In this document: one piece after another, positions 18,058-27,864 of the stretch
Numbering within the stretch: position 1 is the first letter of the stretch
Layout: every line of letters starts with the position of its first letter
NCBI RefSeq assembly: GCF_025499465.1
Contig: NZ_JAIMCA010000004.1
Coordinates: 558,001 to 622,000 of the forward strand
DNA length: 64,000 bases
Direction: 5' to 3'
Source of the DNA: Allobosea sp. BH3
Lineage (GTDB): Bacteria; Pseudomonadota; Alphaproteobacteria; Rhizobiales; Beijerinckiaceae
Notes under the pieces: model-generated
What the model was told of the DNA's origin: nothing
Databases searched by the model: none
Seen by the model: only the letters and a program-made list of their open reading frames with translations
Position numbers and translations under genes: made by a program

Positions 18058-19221
18058 GTGCCGAGCAAAGGCATCTTCACGACGCGCCAGATGGAAGATA
18101 TCGCGCGCAGGCGCCTGCCACGGGCCGTCTTCGACTTCATCCAGGGCGGCGCGGGGTCCGAGCTGGCGATCGCGCGCAATCTCAGCCGCCTCCAAGGGAT
18201 CGCCCTGCTGCCGCAGGCCCTGCGCGACTGCTCCGCCGCGAGCGCGGAGGTCACGCTCTTCGGCCGCCGCTATGCCGCACCGTTCGGCGTCGCACCGATG
18301 GGCTTCGCCGATCTGGTCCGCCCCGGAACCGACCGGGCACTGGCTCGCGCAGCCAAGCAATGGAACGTCCCCTACACGCTCTCTACGGCAGCGACGACCT
18401 CGATCGAGGCAATCAGCCCGATCGCGCAGGACAATCTCTGGTTCCAGCTCTATCCCGGCTCCGACGAAGCCATGGCCGCGAGCCTGATGGAACGGGCGCT
18501 GAAGGCGGGCGTCACCACGCTTCTGGTGACGGTCGACATTCCGGTCCCCGGCAAGCGCGTCCGGGATCGCGTCAACGGCCTCGCCATCCCCTTGCGCCCC
18601 TCGCTGCGCACCGTGCTCGACGTCGCGCGCCATCCCGCATGGCTCGCCCGGGCCGCTCTGGGCGAACGGCTTGGCATGGCGAACTTCACGGCGAGCAAGG
18701 GCGGCATGAGCGGCCTCGCCCATGCCGAATTCGTCTCCCGCCAGCTCTCCTGCCCTGGCCTCGATTGGGCCCGGATCGCGGCCATCCGCGCGATCTGGCC
18801 GCATCATATGGTCATCAAGGGCATCCTGAACCCGCAGGATGCGGTCAGGGCCGCGGAGCTGGGCGCCGACGGCATCGTCGTCTCGAACCATGGCGGCCGC
18901 CAGCTCGATCCGGCGCCGTCCTCGATCGAGGTGCTGCCCGCCATCCGCGCCGCCTGCGGCGACGCGCTGACGCTCATTCTGGACAGCGGCGTGCGCAATG
19001 GCGACGACATCGCGCGGGCGCTGGCCTCCGGCGCCGACTTCGTCCTGCTCGGGCGTGCTTTCCTCTATGCCGTCGCAGCCATGGGGACGGAAGACGGCCC
19101 GTCGGCGATCATCGACATCCTGCGCGAGGAACTGCTCAACACGCTGATCCATCTCGGCTGCGCCACGCCGGCCGACCTGAACCGAAGCTTTCTTTGGCCG
19201 CAGCCGGCCGATGCCCGCTAA
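18058..19221 (+). CDS. lldD: FMN-dependent alpha-hydroxyacid dehydrogenase (LldD family)
   Basis: 387 residues, GTG start with GGGAGG upstream. Members oxidise L-lactate, glycolate or mandelate to the 2-oxo acid. Seen: RLPRAVFDFIQGGAGSE, FGVAPMGFADLVRPGTD, the FMN-binding TLLVTVDIPVPGKRVRD with Lys at VIKGIL, catalytic His and Arg in VVSNHGGRQLD and the C-terminal ILDSGVRNGDDIARAL and VLLGRAF. The usual active-site Tyr near the N terminus (YDY) is Phe here, which may narrow the substrate or alter kinetics. Membrane association is likely by family. L-lactate is the default guess, not demonstrated. Confidence 0.88.
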   Translation: MPSKGIFTTRQMEDIARRRLPRAVFDFIQGGAGSELAIARNLSRLQGIALLPQALRDCSAASAEVTLFGRRYAAPFGVAPMGFADLVRPGTDRALARAAKQWNVPYTLSTAATTSIEAISPIAQDNLWFQLYPGSDEAMAASLMERALKAGVTTLLVTVDIPVPGKRVRDRVNGLAIPLRPSLRTVLDVARHPAWLARAALGERLGMANFTASKGGMSGLAHAEFVSRQLSCPGLDWARIAAIRAIWPHHMVIKGILNPQDAVRAAELGADGIVVSNHGGRQLDPAPSSIEVLPAIRAACGDALTLILDSGVRNGDDIARALASGADFVLLGRAFLYAVAAMGTEDGPSAIIDILREELLNTLIHLGCATPADLNRSFLWPQPADAR

Positions 19222-19254
19222 GCTGGCTTGGACCGGATACAGGGGACTTGACCG

Positions 19255-20151
19255 ATGAAGATCGCCGTCATGGGGGCTGGAGCCGTCGGCTCCTACTACG
19301 GGGCCATGCTGGCGCGGGCTGGCCATCAGGTCACGCTGGTGGCCCGGCCCCAGCATGTCGAGGCCATCAGTGGACGCGGGCTCGTCCTCGAGGCGCGCGG
19401 CACCACCGAGACCATCCCTCTCGCCGCAACCACCGAACCCTCCGGCGTGGCAGGGGCTGGGATCATCCTGTTCTGCGTCAAATCGGACGACACGGCCGCG
19501 GCAGGCCAGGCGATGATGCCCTATCTCGCCCCCGGCGCCGCGATCCTGAGCCTGCAGAACGGCGTCGACAATGCCGAGCGGCTGCAGGAGGTGCTGCAGC
19601 GTTCCGTCATTCCGACAGCCGTCTACGTCGCAGTCGAAATGCCGGCGCCCGGCCATGTCCGCCATCACGGCCGCGGCGAGCTGGTCATCGGCTCAAGCCC
19701 TGCCAGTGCAGAGATCGCCGCGACCCTGACTAAGGCCGGCATCGGCACCGAGATCTCCGACAACGTCATCGGGGACCTCTGGGGCAAGCTGATCGTCAAC
19801 TGCTGCTACAACGCGCTCTCCGCCATCCCCCAGCTTCCCTATGGCCGGATGCGCGCAGTGGATGGCGTCGAGGCCGTGATGAAGGACATCGTCGCCGAAT
19901 GCGTGGCGGTGGCGAAAGGCTGCGGCGTCAGCACCGACGAGGCCATCCTCGGCAAGGTGCTGGGCCTCGCCTCCGCGATGCCGAACCAGTTCTCCTCGAC
20001 AGCGCAGGATCTCGCCAAGGGCAAGCACACCGAGATCGGGCATCTTAACGGCTATGTCGTGCGGATGGGGGAGACGCTCGGCATCGCAACCCCGGCCAAC
20101 CGTCTGCTGATGGTGATGGTCAGACTGATGGAAGAGGCCAACCGGACCTGA
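19255..20151 (+). CDS. panE: 2-dehydropantoate 2-reductase family protein
   Basis: 298 residues. N-terminal NADP-binding MKIAVMGAGAVGSYYGAML, ketopantoate-reductase body, SLQNGVDNAE, and the catalytic Lys/Asn in LWGKLIVNCCYNALSAI followed by the C-terminal Glu/Ser segment (FSSTAQDLAKGKHTEIGHLNG). It would reduce 2-dehydropantoate to pantoate for coenzyme A. Paralogues in this family often act on other 2-oxo acids; its position after the hydroxyacid dehydrogenase (34 bases) makes an alternative 2-oxo acid substrate possible. Confidence 0.85.
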   Translation: MKIAVMGAGAVGSYYGAMLARAGHQVTLVARPQHVEAISGRGLVLEARGTTETIPLAATTEPSGVAGAGIILFCVKSDDTAAAGQAMMPYLAPGAAILSLQNGVDNAERLQEVLQRSVIPTAVYVAVEMPAPGHVRHHGRGELVIGSSPASAEIAATLTKAGIGTEISDNVIGDLWGKLIVNCCYNALSAIPQLPYGRMRAVDGVEAVMKDIVAECVAVAKGCGVSTDEAILGKVLGLASAMPNQFSSTAQDLAKGKHTEIGHLNGYVVRMGETLGIATPANRLLMVMVRLMEEANRT

Positions 20152-20285
20152 ACGGACCAGCGCCGAAGGCAAGGCGGCAATGCCGCAGCGGCCGGGATGC
20201 TGTCCTTGTGAACCCGGACGGGCGCATGCCATGCTGCCCGCACGCCGGCTTCGGCGAACGATAAAATCAGGCAGGAAACGTCTCT

Positions 20286-21383
20286 ATGAAGCGCAGATCA
20301 TTTCTGGCGGGCGCCGGCATCGGCGCGGCCGCAGGCATCGCCTCACCCGCAATAGCGCAGAGCATGCCGTCCATTTCCTGGCGCATGGCGTCGAGCTATC
20401 CGAAATCGCTGGATACGCTCTTCGGCGCCTGCACCTATCTGTCGGAGGCCGTCTCGGCCGTCACCGACGGCAAGTTCAAAATCCAGGTCTTCGCCACGGG
20501 CGAGATCGTCCCTGCGCTGCAGGTCGCGGATGCGGTGACGAGCGGCACCGTCGAGATGGGCCATTCCGGCTCTTATTTCTACACCGGCAAGGACACCGCG
20601 TTCGCCTTCGGCACCGTCATCCCCTGGGGGCCGAACAGCCGCCAGATGCAAGCCTGGCTCTTCCATGCCGGCGGGCTGGAGCTGCTCAACGAGTTCTACG
20701 CCAAGTTCAACATCTACAACCTGCCGGCCGGCAACACCGGCGCCCAGATGGGCGGCTGGTTCCGCAAGGAGCTCAAATCGGCTGCCGATCTGCAGGGCCT
20801 GAAGATGCGCATCGGCGGCCTCGGCGGCAACGTGCTGCAGAAGATGGGCGTGATCCCGCAGCAACTCGGCGCGGGCGACATCTATCCGGCGCTGGAACGC
20901 GGCGTGCTCGACGCCGTCGAGTTCGTCGGACCCTATGACGACGAGAAGCTCGGCTTCGCCAAGGTCGCCCCATACTACTACTATCCGGGGTTCTGGGACG
21001 GCTGCGCCGAGCTCAGCTTCTTCATCAACCTGGAGAAGTGGAACAGCCTGCCGCCGATCTACCAGAAGGTGCTGAAGACCTGCGCCATGGCCGCTGGCCA
21101 CGACATGCAGGCCAAATACGACGCGCTCAACCCGCAATCGCTGAAGAAGCTGATCTCGGGCGGCGCGCAGCTGCGCTCGATGCCGAACGACATCCTCAAG
21201 GCCAGCTACAAGCACACCAAGGATCTCTACGCCGAGATGTCGGCCGCCAATCCGAACTTCAAGAAGATCTACGACCATCTCTGGGCGTTCCAGCAGGACA
21301 GCACGCGCTACTGGACGATCTCGGACCTTTCGTTCGATCTGATGTCGGCCACCGCGCAGCAGCAGCGCTGGCAGGACGGCTGA
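20286..21383 (+). CDS. TRAP transporter substrate-binding protein, TakP-like
   Basis: 365 residues. The leader MKRRSFLAGAGIGAAAGIA has a twin-arginine motif (RRSFL) and the protein matches DctP-family binding proteins: ISWRMASSYPKSLDTLFGA, VEMGHSGSYFYTGKD, the conserved Arg region LKMRIGGLGGNVLQKMG and GVLDAVEFVGPYDDEKLGF. This resembles TakP, which binds 2-oxo acids. No DctQ/DctM membrane genes are next to it, so it depends on an unlinked permease. It follows genes of 2-oxo/2-hydroxy acid metabolism, which supports a 2-oxo acid ligand. Confidence 0.9.
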   Translation: MKRRSFLAGAGIGAAAGIASPAIAQSMPSISWRMASSYPKSLDTLFGACTYLSEAVSAVTDGKFKIQVFATGEIVPALQVADAVTSGTVEMGHSGSYFYTGKDTAFAFGTVIPWGPNSRQMQAWLFHAGGLELLNEFYAKFNIYNLPAGNTGAQMGGWFRKELKSAADLQGLKMRIGGLGGNVLQKMGVIPQQLGAGDIYPALERGVLDAVEFVGPYDDEKLGFAKVAPYYYYPGFWDGCAELSFFINLEKWNSLPPIYQKVLKTCAMAAGHDMQAKYDALNPQSLKKLISGGAQLRSMPNDILKASYKHTKDLYAEMSAANPNFKKIYDHLWAFQQDSTRYWTISDLSFDLMSATAQQQRWQDG

Positions 21384-21403
21384 TGCGATAGCCGCGACAA
21401 CGC

Positions 21404-21496
21404 CGTCATGCTCGCCATCGTGGCGAGCATCCACGTCTTGAACGCCGCTCTGCTCGAAGGAAGACGTGGATGGTCGGGACAAGCCCGACCATGACG
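21404..21496. repeat. Intergenic palindrome, family 2 variant
   Basis: Outer ends CGTCATGCTCG and CCATGACG, inner arms ATCCACGTCTT and AAGACGTGGAT. Lies between convergent dctP-like and aldolase genes and could also terminate transcription. Confidence 0.65.
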
Positions 21497-21528
21497 GGGC
21501 GAGCGCCCTTTTGCTCCCCGCCTTTTCC

Positions 21529-22176
21529 TCACCCCACCTTGCCGTAACCGGCGAACTTCGCGCCGACCAGCGCCATCTCCTCCTCGTCGAGGATCACGGG
21601 CTCAATCCCCGCGGCGAGGATATCGAGATATTGCCCCGCCAGGTTCTCGACCTCGGCGACGATGGTGTGCGCGCCGGCCAGCGTCTGGCCGAGTGCGATC
21701 ACGCCGTGGTTGGCGAGCAGAACGGCCTTGCGCCCTTCCAACCCCTTCACCGCATTGGCGGCGAGTTCCGGCGTACCGAAGGTGGCATAGTCGGCGCAGC
21801 GCACATCGGCCCCGCCGCAGAGCGCGATCATGTAGTGGAAAGCCGGGATGCCGCGCCGCGTCGAGGAAAGCGCCGTGGCGCGCGGCGAATGCGTATGGAC
21901 GATGGCCTGCGCATCGGGCCGCGCCTTGTAGATCTCGACATGGAAGGGCCATTCCGAGGACGGCTTGCGCGCCCCGCCCAGCACCGTGCCGTCAAGGGCG
22001 AGATGAATCAGGTCCTCCGGCTTGGTCTGCGCATAGAGCAGGCCCGAGGGCGTGATCAGTAGGCCCTCGCCGAAGCGGGCCGAGACATTGCCGGATTTCG
22101 ACGGGCAGAACCCCGCCCGGTCGATCGCCTGCGCGACCGCGACGATCTCCTGCCGCAACTGCGTCTCGTTCATCAT
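21529..22176 (-). CDS. Class II aldolase, probable 5-(methylthio)ribulose-1-phosphate aldolase
   Basis: 215 residues of the class II aldolase/adducin family. Seen: [19 protein letters not shown], the catalytic Glu in [16 protein letters not shown], zinc His residues in AIVHTHSP and [11 protein letters not shown]. It overlaps mtnA by ATGA and belongs to a minus-strand run mtnP-apt-mtnA-aldolase. In Rhodospirillum rubrum and some E. coli the homologous aldolase (Ald2) splits 5-(methylthio)ribulose 1-phosphate into DHAP and (methylthio)acetaldehyde; that is the most likely role. MtnB, the dehydratase of the classical salvage route, is in the same superfamily and cannot be excluded, but mtnC and mtnD are not present here. 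Confidence 0.85.
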   Translation of the reverse strand: MMNETQLRQEIVAVAQAIDRAGFCPSKSGNVSARFGEGLLITPSGLLYAQTKPEDLIHLALDGTVLGGARKPSSEWPFHVEIYKARPDAQAIVHTHSPRATALSSTRRGIPAFHYMIALCGGADVRCADYATFGTPELAANAVKGLEGRKAVLLANHGVIALGQTLAGAHTIVAEVENLAGQYLDILAAGIEPVILDEEEMALVGAKFAGYGKVG

Positions 22177-23279
22177 GCCGCCTTGTTCGCCATATCGGGG
22201 AAGAGTGTTGCCAGCCCCGTAGCCGAGGCTGCGCAGACCCCGCGCTCGGTGATAAGCCCGGTGACGAGCCGCGCCGGCGTCACGTCGAAGGCCGGGTTGG
22301 CCGCAGCGCTGCCCGGCGCGACGACACGGACCGAGCGGACCTCGCCATCTTCGGCCAGCCCCGACAGATGCGTGACCTCGCGCGCCGCACGCTCCTCGAT
22401 CGGGATATCCCGGAGCCCGTCGCGGATGCTCCAGTCGATCGTCGGCGAGGGTAGCGCGACATAGAAGGGCACGCCGTTGTCATGGGCGGCGAGCGCCTTG
22501 AGATAGGTGCCGATCTTGTTCGCGACATCGCCATTCGCCGTCGTCCGGTCCGTGCCGACGATCACCATGTCGACCTGGCCGTGCTGCATCAGATGGCCGC
22601 CGGCATTGTCGACGATCACGGTGTGCGGCACGCCATGGCCGCCGAGCTCATAGGCCGTCAGCGCCGCGCCTTGGTTGCGCGGTCGCGTCTCGTCGACCCA
22701 GACATGGACCGGAATGCCCGCATCATGCGCCATGTAGATCGGCGCCAGCGCCGTGCCCCAGTCCACCGTCGCGATCCAGCCGGCATTGCAATGGGTCAGG
22801 ATGTTGACCGGCTGCCCGGCAGGCTTGCGCGCCGCGATCTCGCGGATCAGCGGCAGGCCGTACTCGCCAATGGCATGGCAGAGCGCGACATCCTCGTCGC
22901 AGATCGCCGCCGCCTCGGCATAGGCCGCCTCGGCCCGCATCTCGACAGGCAGGCCCGACAGCACGCGCCGCATCCGCGACAGCGCCCAATGCAGGTTGAC
23001 GGCCGTCGGCCGCGTCGCGCCCAGCAGGTCGAGAGCCGCCGCCAACGCAGCGTCCGAAGCATCCACCCGCACCGCCAGCGCCACGCCATAGGCGGCCGTC
23101 GCGCCGATCAGCGGCGCGCCGCGCACGACCATGCTGCGGATCGCCCCGGCCGCCTGCTCGGCCGAGCCGAGCGCCACCGTCTCGAACCGGAAAGGCAGCC
23201 GCGTCTGGTCGATGACCACGACGCGCCAGCCATCCTGCGCCAGCCAGATCGTCCGATAGTGCTGGCCGTTGATCTTCAT
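22173..23279 (-). CDS. mtnA: S-methyl-5-thioribose-1-phosphate isomerase
   Basis: 368 residues. Converts S-methyl-5-thioribose 1-phosphate to the ribulose form. Seen: [38 protein letters not shown] with the catalytic Cys, the [17 protein letters not shown] motif and [20 protein letters not shown] with the catalytic Asp. Three bases separate it from apt upstream and it overlaps the aldolase downstream, so it is the centre of a methylthioadenosine salvage operon. Confidence 0.95.
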   Translation of the reverse strand: MKINGQHYRTIWLAQDGWRVVVIDQTRLPFRFETVALGSAEQAAGAIRSMVVRGAPLIGATAAYGVALAVRVDASDAALAAALDLLGATRPTAVNLHWALSRMRRVLSGLPVEMRAEAAYAEAAAICDEDVALCHAIGEYGLPLIREIAARKPAGQPVNILTHCNAGWIATVDWGTALAPIYMAHDAGIPVHVWVDETRPRNQGAALTAYELGGHGVPHTVIVDNAGGHLMQHGQVDMVIVGTDRTTANGDVANKIGTYLKALAAHDNGVPFYVALPSPTIDWSIRDGLRDIPIEERAAREVTHLSGLAEDGEVRSVRVVAPGSAAANPAFDVTPARLVTGLITERGVCAASATGLATLFPDMANKAA

Positions 23280-23282
23280 GGC

Positions 23283-23816
23283 TCAGTGGCCCGCGAAGGA
23301 AACGAGTGTGCGCACAGGCACGCCGAGCCTGCGGATGCGGTCAGCCCCGCCAAGGTCCGGCAGGTCGACGATGAAGCAGGCCGCGACCACCTCGGCCCCG
23401 AGCCGGGTCAGCAGGTTGACCGCAGCCTCGGCCGTGCCACCGGTCGCGACCAGATCGTCGACCAGCAGCACGCGCTCGCCTGGCTGTACCGCATCACGAT
23501 GAATCTCGATCTCGTCCGTGCCGTATTCGAGCGCATAGGTCGCCCGCAGCGTCTCGCGCGGCAGCTTGCCCTGCTTGCGCACCGGAATGAAACCGGCGGA
23601 AAGCTGATGCGCCACCGCTCCGCCGAGGATGAAGCCCCGCGCCTCGATACCGGCGATCTGCGCGATCTTCAGCCCGGCAAAAGGCTGGACCAGCTCGTCC
23701 ACCGCGCGCCGGAACGCCCGCGCATCGCCGAGCAGCGTGGTGATGTCGCGGAAGATGATGCCGGGCTTGGGATAGTCCGGGATCGCGCGGATGCTGTCGG
23801 CCAGGTTCATGGACAC
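23283..23816 (-). CDS. apt: Adenine phosphoribosyltransferase
   Basis: 177 residues. Joins adenine and PRPP to AMP. Seen: [21 protein letters not shown], the [17 protein letters not shown] loop and PRPP-binding [18 protein letters not shown]. Placed between mtnP and mtnA it recycles the adenine that MtnP releases from methylthioadenosine or 5'-deoxyadenosine. Confidence 0.96.
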   Translation of the reverse strand: MSMNLADSIRAIPDYPKPGIIFRDITTLLGDARAFRRAVDELVQPFAGLKIAQIAGIEARGFILGGAVAHQLSAGFIPVRKQGKLPRETLRATYALEYGTDEIEIHRDAVQPGERVLLVDDLVATGGTAEAAVNLLTRLGAEVVAACFIVDLPDLGGADRIRRLGVPVRTLVSFAGH

Positions 23817-23884
23817 GGTCTCGGCAAATGGGCGGAAGCCTTGGTCGGCCGCGACGCCGCCTTCGTCAAGGGCGCAGCCATGCG

Positions 23885-24760
23885 TCAGCCTTTCAGGACC
23901 CGCCCGGCCACGGCATCGAGCTTGGCCAGCAGCGCGGGATCACGATAGGGCGGCGCGGTGATGATGGCGGTGTCCAGCGCATTGTGAGAGCCGGCGGGAC
24001 AGGGCTCGCGCTCGGCCGGAAAATCCGCCGCCAGCCGGGCGACCAGCCGCTTCGCCTTGTCGGCATTCTGGTGCAGCACCTTGACCACCGCCGCGACGTC
24101 GACCGGCCCGTGCTCCTCGTGCCAGCAATCGTAGTCGGTCACCATAGCGACCGTGGCATAGGTGATCTCGGCCTCGCGGGCGAGCTTGGCCTCGGGCATC
24201 GCGGTCATGCCGATCAGATCGTAGCCGACGCCCTTATAAGTGAGCGATTCCGCAAGCGTCGAGAATTGTGGCCCCTCCATCGTCACCAGCGTGCCGTTCC
24301 GGACGAAGGGAATGCCCTCGGCCTCGGCCGCATCGGCGAGCCGCTGCTGCAGCCGCGGGCCGACCGGATGGCCGAACGAGACATGCGCGACGCAGCCGCG
24401 CCCGAAGAAGGAGCTCTCGCGCCGGCTGGACCGATCGACAAACTGGTCCACGAGAACGAACAGCCCCGGATAGAGCTCCTCTTTGTAGGAGCCGCAGGCC
24501 GAGAGCGAGACGAGATCGGTCACGCCCGCGCGCTTCAGCACGTCGATATTGGCGCGGTAGTTGATCTCGGAAGGCGGGATCGCATGGCCGCGCCCATGCC
24601 GGGGCAGGAAGACGATCTTGGTCTTGCCCATCCGGCCGATGCGCAGCACGTCGGACGGCTCGCCCCAGGGGCTCTCGATGCGCTCCTCGCGCAGGTCGGT
24701 GAGGCCCGGCAGATCGTAGATGCCCGATCCGCCGATAATTCCGAGAACGGCTTCGCTCAT
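23885..24760 (-). CDS. mtnP: S-methyl-5'-thioadenosine phosphorylase
   Basis: 291 residues from the ATG at 24760. The frame is open 26 codons further, but those codons run through a family 1 palindrome, so the shorter start is preferred. Seen: [37 protein letters not shown], the substrate loop [14 protein letters not shown] and [15 protein letters not shown]. It cleaves methylthioadenosine with phosphate to adenine and methylthioribose 1-phosphate, first step of the operon pathway. 5'-deoxyadenosine may also be a substrate. Confidence 0.94.
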   Translation of the reverse strand: MSEAVLGIIGGSGIYDLPGLTDLREERIESPWGEPSDVLRIGRMGKTKIVFLPRHGRGHAIPPSEINYRANIDVLKRAGVTDLVSLSACGSYKEELYPGLFVLVDQFVDRSSRRESSFFGRGCVAHVSFGHPVGPRLQQRLADAAEAEGIPFVRNGTLVTMEGPQFSTLAESLTYKGVGYDLIGMTAMPEAKLAREAEITYATVAMVTDYDCWHEEHGPVDVAAVVKVLHQNADKAKRLVARLAADFPAEREPCPAGSHNALDTAIITAPPYRDPALLAKLDAVAGRVLKG

Positions 24761-24783
24761 GCGTGATTCCCTGTTGCGGCCAT

Positions 24784-24888
24784 AGCATCGGACCGAAAAG
24801 TGGATTCCATTTTTCGGAAATATCCGATGCGACGACAACGATTTAGATCATCGTGACCGCGTCCGATAGGACGCGCGATGATCTAGGG
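24784..24888. repeat. Family 1 palindrome joined to a second palindromic module
   Basis: 24784-24830 is a family 1 element (GCATCGGACCGAAAAGTGG to ATATCCGATGC). It is followed by a second inverted repeat, TAGATCATCG (from 24844) pairing with CGATGATCTA (to 24887) around GCGTCCGATAGGACGC. The same two-module order recurs at 63746. It lies upstream of mtnP and supplies the false N-terminal extension of that frame. Confidence 0.7.
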
Positions 24889-25004
24889 AAGGCACCATCT
24901 TTCCATGACGCTCGCAATACGGTGGCCCAATGCGAGCGACCGCCTCGTGGCCGGGAATGACGACGCAGCTCCAAACAGCCACGGCCGGCTGCGCTGCCAA
25001 CAAA

Positions 25005-25030
25005 AAAAGGCCCCGTCACCGGGGCCTTTT
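25005..25030 (-). terminator. Intrinsic terminator of petABC
   Basis: AAAAGGCCCCG, loop TCAC, CGGGGCCTTTT: an 11-base perfect stem. On the minus strand the run of A at 25002-25008 becomes a U tract, giving a textbook terminator 23 bases after the cytochrome c1 stop. Confidence 0.9.
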
Positions 25031-25052
25031 CCAGAACGATATCGAGGCGGCG

Positions 25053-25931
25053 TCAATGCGCCGGCGAGCCGTCAGGCATGCGCGACCACACCTTCTTCTT
25101 GGTGTAGTAGAGCAGCCCCGCGAAGATCACGAGGAAGATCATCACCTGCATGCCGAGACGCTTGCGCGCCTCGAGATGCGGCTCCGCCATCCAGACCATG
25201 AAGGCCGCGACGTCGCGGGAATACTGGTCGACGGTCTCGGGCACGGGAGACTTGCCATCCGGCCCCTTGGGATACTCGACCTGCCCATCGGAGATAGGCT
25301 TCGGCATCGCGATGAGATGCCCCGGCATGTACTTGTTGTAGTTCTGGCCCGGCAGCAGCGTGACGCCGGCCGGCGGCTCCTCATAGCCCATCAGCAGGGC
25401 GTGGATGTAGTCCGGCCCCTGCTCCTGGTACTGGGTGAAGATGTCGAAGATGAAGGTCGGGAAGCCGCGGGTATAGGTCCGCGCCTTGGCGAGCACCGAG
25501 AAGTCCGGCGGATAGGCGCCGCCCTGGGCAGCGCGGGCCGCCTGCTCGTTCGGGAACGGCGACGGGAAGGCGTCGGCCGCCCGGCCGGGCCGCTCGAACA
25601 TCTCGCCCTGGTCGTTCGGGCCGTCCTTGATCTGGTAGGTCGCGGCGAGCGCAGCGACCTGGCCCGGCGTGAACTCAGGACCGCCGGGCTGCGACAGGTT
25701 GCGGAACCGGACGAGGTTTGCACCATGGCAGCTCGCGCAGACTTCCTTGTAGACCTTGAAGCCGCGCTGGAGCTGCGCGCGGTCGAACTTGCCGAACGGC
25801 CCGGCAAAGGACCAGCTCAGCGCCGGCGGCTTCGGGCCGGCCTCGGCCGCCTGCGCGGCCGGCTGCATGGCGGCCAGCGAGAGGCCGGCGGCGAGCCCGG
25901 TCAGGGCGAGACGAAACGATGTCTTGGTCAT
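25053..25931 (-). CDS. petC: Cytochrome c1 of the bc1 complex
   Basis: 292 residues. A signal peptide (MTKTSFRLALTGLAAGLSLA, cleavage after AQA) precedes the periplasmic haem domain with CASCHGA (covalent haem c), FPNEQAARAAQGGAYPPDFS and the Met axial ligand in LIAMPKPIS. A C-terminal helix (VMIFLVIFAGLLYY) anchors it, followed by KKKVWSRMPDG. It passes electrons from the Rieske protein to soluble or membrane cytochrome c. Last gene of petABC; six bases after cytochrome b. Confidence 0.96.
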   Translation of the reverse strand: MTKTSFRLALTGLAAGLSLAAMQPAAQAAEAGPKPPALSWSFAGPFGKFDRAQLQRGFKVYKEVCASCHGANLVRFRNLSQPGGPEFTPGQVAALAATYQIKDGPNDQGEMFERPGRAADAFPSPFPNEQAARAAQGGAYPPDFSVLAKARTYTRGFPTFIFDIFTQYQEQGPDYIHALLMGYEEPPAGVTLLPGQNYNKYMPGHLIAMPKPISDGQVEYPKGPDGKSPVPETVDQYSRDVAAFMVWMAEPHLEARKRLGMQVMIFLVIFAGLLYYTKKKVWSRMPDGSPAH

Positions 25932-25937
25932 GTCCCG

Positions 25938-27224
25938 TCAGCCCTTGACGTTCGGTTCGGCAGCAGTGGCGGTCGCCATCCGCGCCGCCGACCCGCCCTT
26001 GGCGGAAGCGAGCACGGAATCGGCGATCGAGGTCGGCAGCGTCTTCGGCCGCTCGAACAGGCCGACGACGAACAGCGCGACGAAGTAGCCGAAATACAGC
26101 ACGGTGAAAATCTGCGAGGCGATGACGTAGCCGCCTTCCGCCGGCATGGCGCCGAGATAGCCCAGGCCGATGCAGACGACGAGGAAGGCCCAGAAGAGCT
26201 GGCGCGCGATCGGCCGGTAGCTCATCGACCTGACCTTGGAAGTGTCGATCCAGGGCAGGAAGGCCAGCACGACGATGGCCGAGCCCATGGCGATGACGCC
26301 GCCGAGCTTGTCCGGAATGGCGCGCAGGATCGCGTAGAAGGGCAGGAAGTACCATTCCGGCACGATGTGCGCCGGCGTCGCGGCCGGATTCGCCATGATG
26401 TAGTTGTCGGCGTGGCCCATGAAGTTCGGCTGGTAGAACACGAACCAGGAGAACACGATCATGAACACGACCATGCCGAAGACGTCCTTGACGGTCGCGT
26501 ACGGCGTGAACGGCACGGTGTCCTTCTCGACGTTCTTCACCTCGACGCCGGTCGGGTTGTTCTGCCCGACGACATGCAGCGCCCAGATGTGCAGCACGAC
26601 CACGCCGAAGATCATGAAGGGCAGCAGGTAGTGCAGCGAGAAGAAGCGGTTCAGCGTCGGGTTGTCGACCGAGTAGCCGCCCCACAGGAAGGTCACGATC
26701 GTCTCGCCGATCACCGGCAGGGCCGAGAACAGGTTGGTGATGACCGTCGCGCCCCAGAATGACATCTGGCCCCAGGGCAGCACGTAGCCCATGAAAGCCG
26801 CCGCCATCATCAGCAGGAAGATGACCACGCCAAGGATCCAGAGCACCTCGCGCGGCGCCTTATAGGAGCCGTAGTAGAGCCCGCGGAAGATGTGGACGTA
26901 GACAGCCACGAAGAACATCGAGGCGCCGTTGGCGTGCAGGTAGCGCAGCAGCCAGCCATAGTTCACGTCGCGCATGATGTGCTCGACGGAATTGAAGGCC
27001 ATGGACGCGTGCGGAGTATAGTGCATCACCAGGATGATGCCGGTCACGATCTGCGCCACCAGCATGAACACGAGGATGCCGCCGAAGGTCCACAGGTAGT
27101 TCAGGTTCCGCGGAACCGGATATGAAACCGCAGAATCATGGGTGAGCCGGATGATCGGGAGGCGCGCGTCGAGCCAGCGTTCGATGCCGGTCTTCGGGAC
27201 GTAGGAACTGTGACCACTCATCAA
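25938..27224 (-). CDS. petB: Cytochrome b of the bc1 complex
   Basis: 428 residues, eight membrane helices. Seen: [20 protein letters not shown], the paired haem-ligand His residues in [23 protein letters not shown] and in the fourth helix ([10 protein letters not shown]...[13 protein letters not shown]), the Qo-site [13 protein letters not shown] motif and [17 protein letters not shown]. It oxidises ubiquinol and pumps protons by the Q cycle. Length is typical for alphaproteobacteria; the C-terminal tail ([16 protein letters not shown]) is specific. Confidence 0.97.
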   Translation of the reverse strand: MMSGHSSYVPKTGIERWLDARLPIIRLTHDSAVSYPVPRNLNYLWTFGGILVFMLVAQIVTGIILVMHYTPHASMAFNSVEHIMRDVNYGWLLRYLHANGASMFFVAVYVHIFRGLYYGSYKAPREVLWILGVVIFLLMMAAAFMGYVLPWGQMSFWGATVITNLFSALPVIGETIVTFLWGGYSVDNPTLNRFFSLHYLLPFMIFGVVVLHIWALHVVGQNNPTGVEVKNVEKDTVPFTPYATVKDVFGMVVFMIVFSWFVFYQPNFMGHADNYIMANPAATPAHIVPEWYFLPFYAILRAIPDKLGGVIAMGSAIVVLAFLPWIDTSKVRSMSYRPIARQLFWAFLVVCIGLGYLGAMPAEGGYVIASQIFTVLYFGYFVALFVVGLFERPKTLPTSIADSVLASAKGGSAARMATATAAEPNVKG

Positions 27225-27274
27225 GAATGCCTCAAGGCTGTCTCATCTTGGCGGGAAAGCGTCGAGCGCATTGC

Positions 27275-27823
27275 TCAGCCGATCCGGATTTTCGTATCCG
27301 CGGTGAACGCGTAGGGCGGGACCGGCAGGTTGAGCGGTGCCGGGCCTTTGCGGATGCGGCCGGAAGAATCGTAGTGCGAGCCATGGCAGGGGCAGAACCA
27401 GCCATCGTAGTCGCCCTTCGGCTCGCCGGGCGCGTTGCCCAGCGGCACGCAGCCGAGATGGGTGCAGTTGCCGTAGACGACGAGGAACGGCTCATGGCCG
27501 GCCTTGGTGCGCTGCTGGTCCGTCTGCGGGTCCCGCAGCGTGGCGATGTCGACCGCGAGAGCCTCGTCGATCTCCTTCTTGGTGCGGTGGCGCACGAAGA
27601 TCAGCTTGCCGCGCCAGAAAAGCTTGATCGCCTGGCCTTCCGCGACGGGCGCCAGATCGAGATCGATCGGCGCGCCGGCCGCAACCACCTGCGCGTCGGG
27701 CGCGAGCTGACTGATCAGGGGAACGACCAGTGCGCCGACGCCGACGGCGCCAAAAGCGCCGGTTGCGAGCATCAGGAAATCGCGGCGGGTGGTTCCGGTC
27801 GATGTATCGCTAGCGTGCGCCAC
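27275..27823 (-). CDS. petA: Rieske iron-sulfur subunit of the bc1 complex
   Basis: 182 residues. N-terminal twin-arginine anchor [18 protein letters not shown], then the Rieske domain with CTHLGC and CPCHGSHYD ligands to the 2Fe-2S cluster and the [14 protein letters not shown] proline loop. It moves between ubiquinol and cytochrome c1 at the periplasmic face. First gene of the operon, 50 bases ahead of petB. Confidence 0.97.
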   Translation of the reverse strand: MAHASDTSTGTTRRDFLMLATGAFGAVGVGALVVPLISQLAPDAQVVAAGAPIDLDLAPVAEGQAIKLFWRGKLIFVRHRTKKEIDEALAVDIATLRDPQTDQQRTKAGHEPFLVVYGNCTHLGCVPLGNAPGEPKGDYDGWFCPCHGSHYDSSGRIRKGPAPLNLPVPPYAFTADTKIRIG

Positions 27824-27847
27824 GATCCAAGCCTCTCAAACGTCTTG

Positions 27848-27864
27848 CGAGCTGTAACAGCTCG
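27848..27864 (-). promoter_or_regulatory. Palindrome upstream of petA
   Basis: CGAGCTG-TAA-CAGCTCG, perfect seven-base arms, 25 bases before the petA start codon. It may be an operator or a leader hairpin of the petABC message; no regulator family can be assigned. Confidence 0.35.

Noticed and set aside
17791..19668. 625-codon minus-strand frame
   Set aside because: Antisense of the hydroxyacid dehydrogenase and reductase; no domain.
24761..24838. Longer mtnP start
   Set aside because: The extra 26 codons run through a dispersed palindrome.
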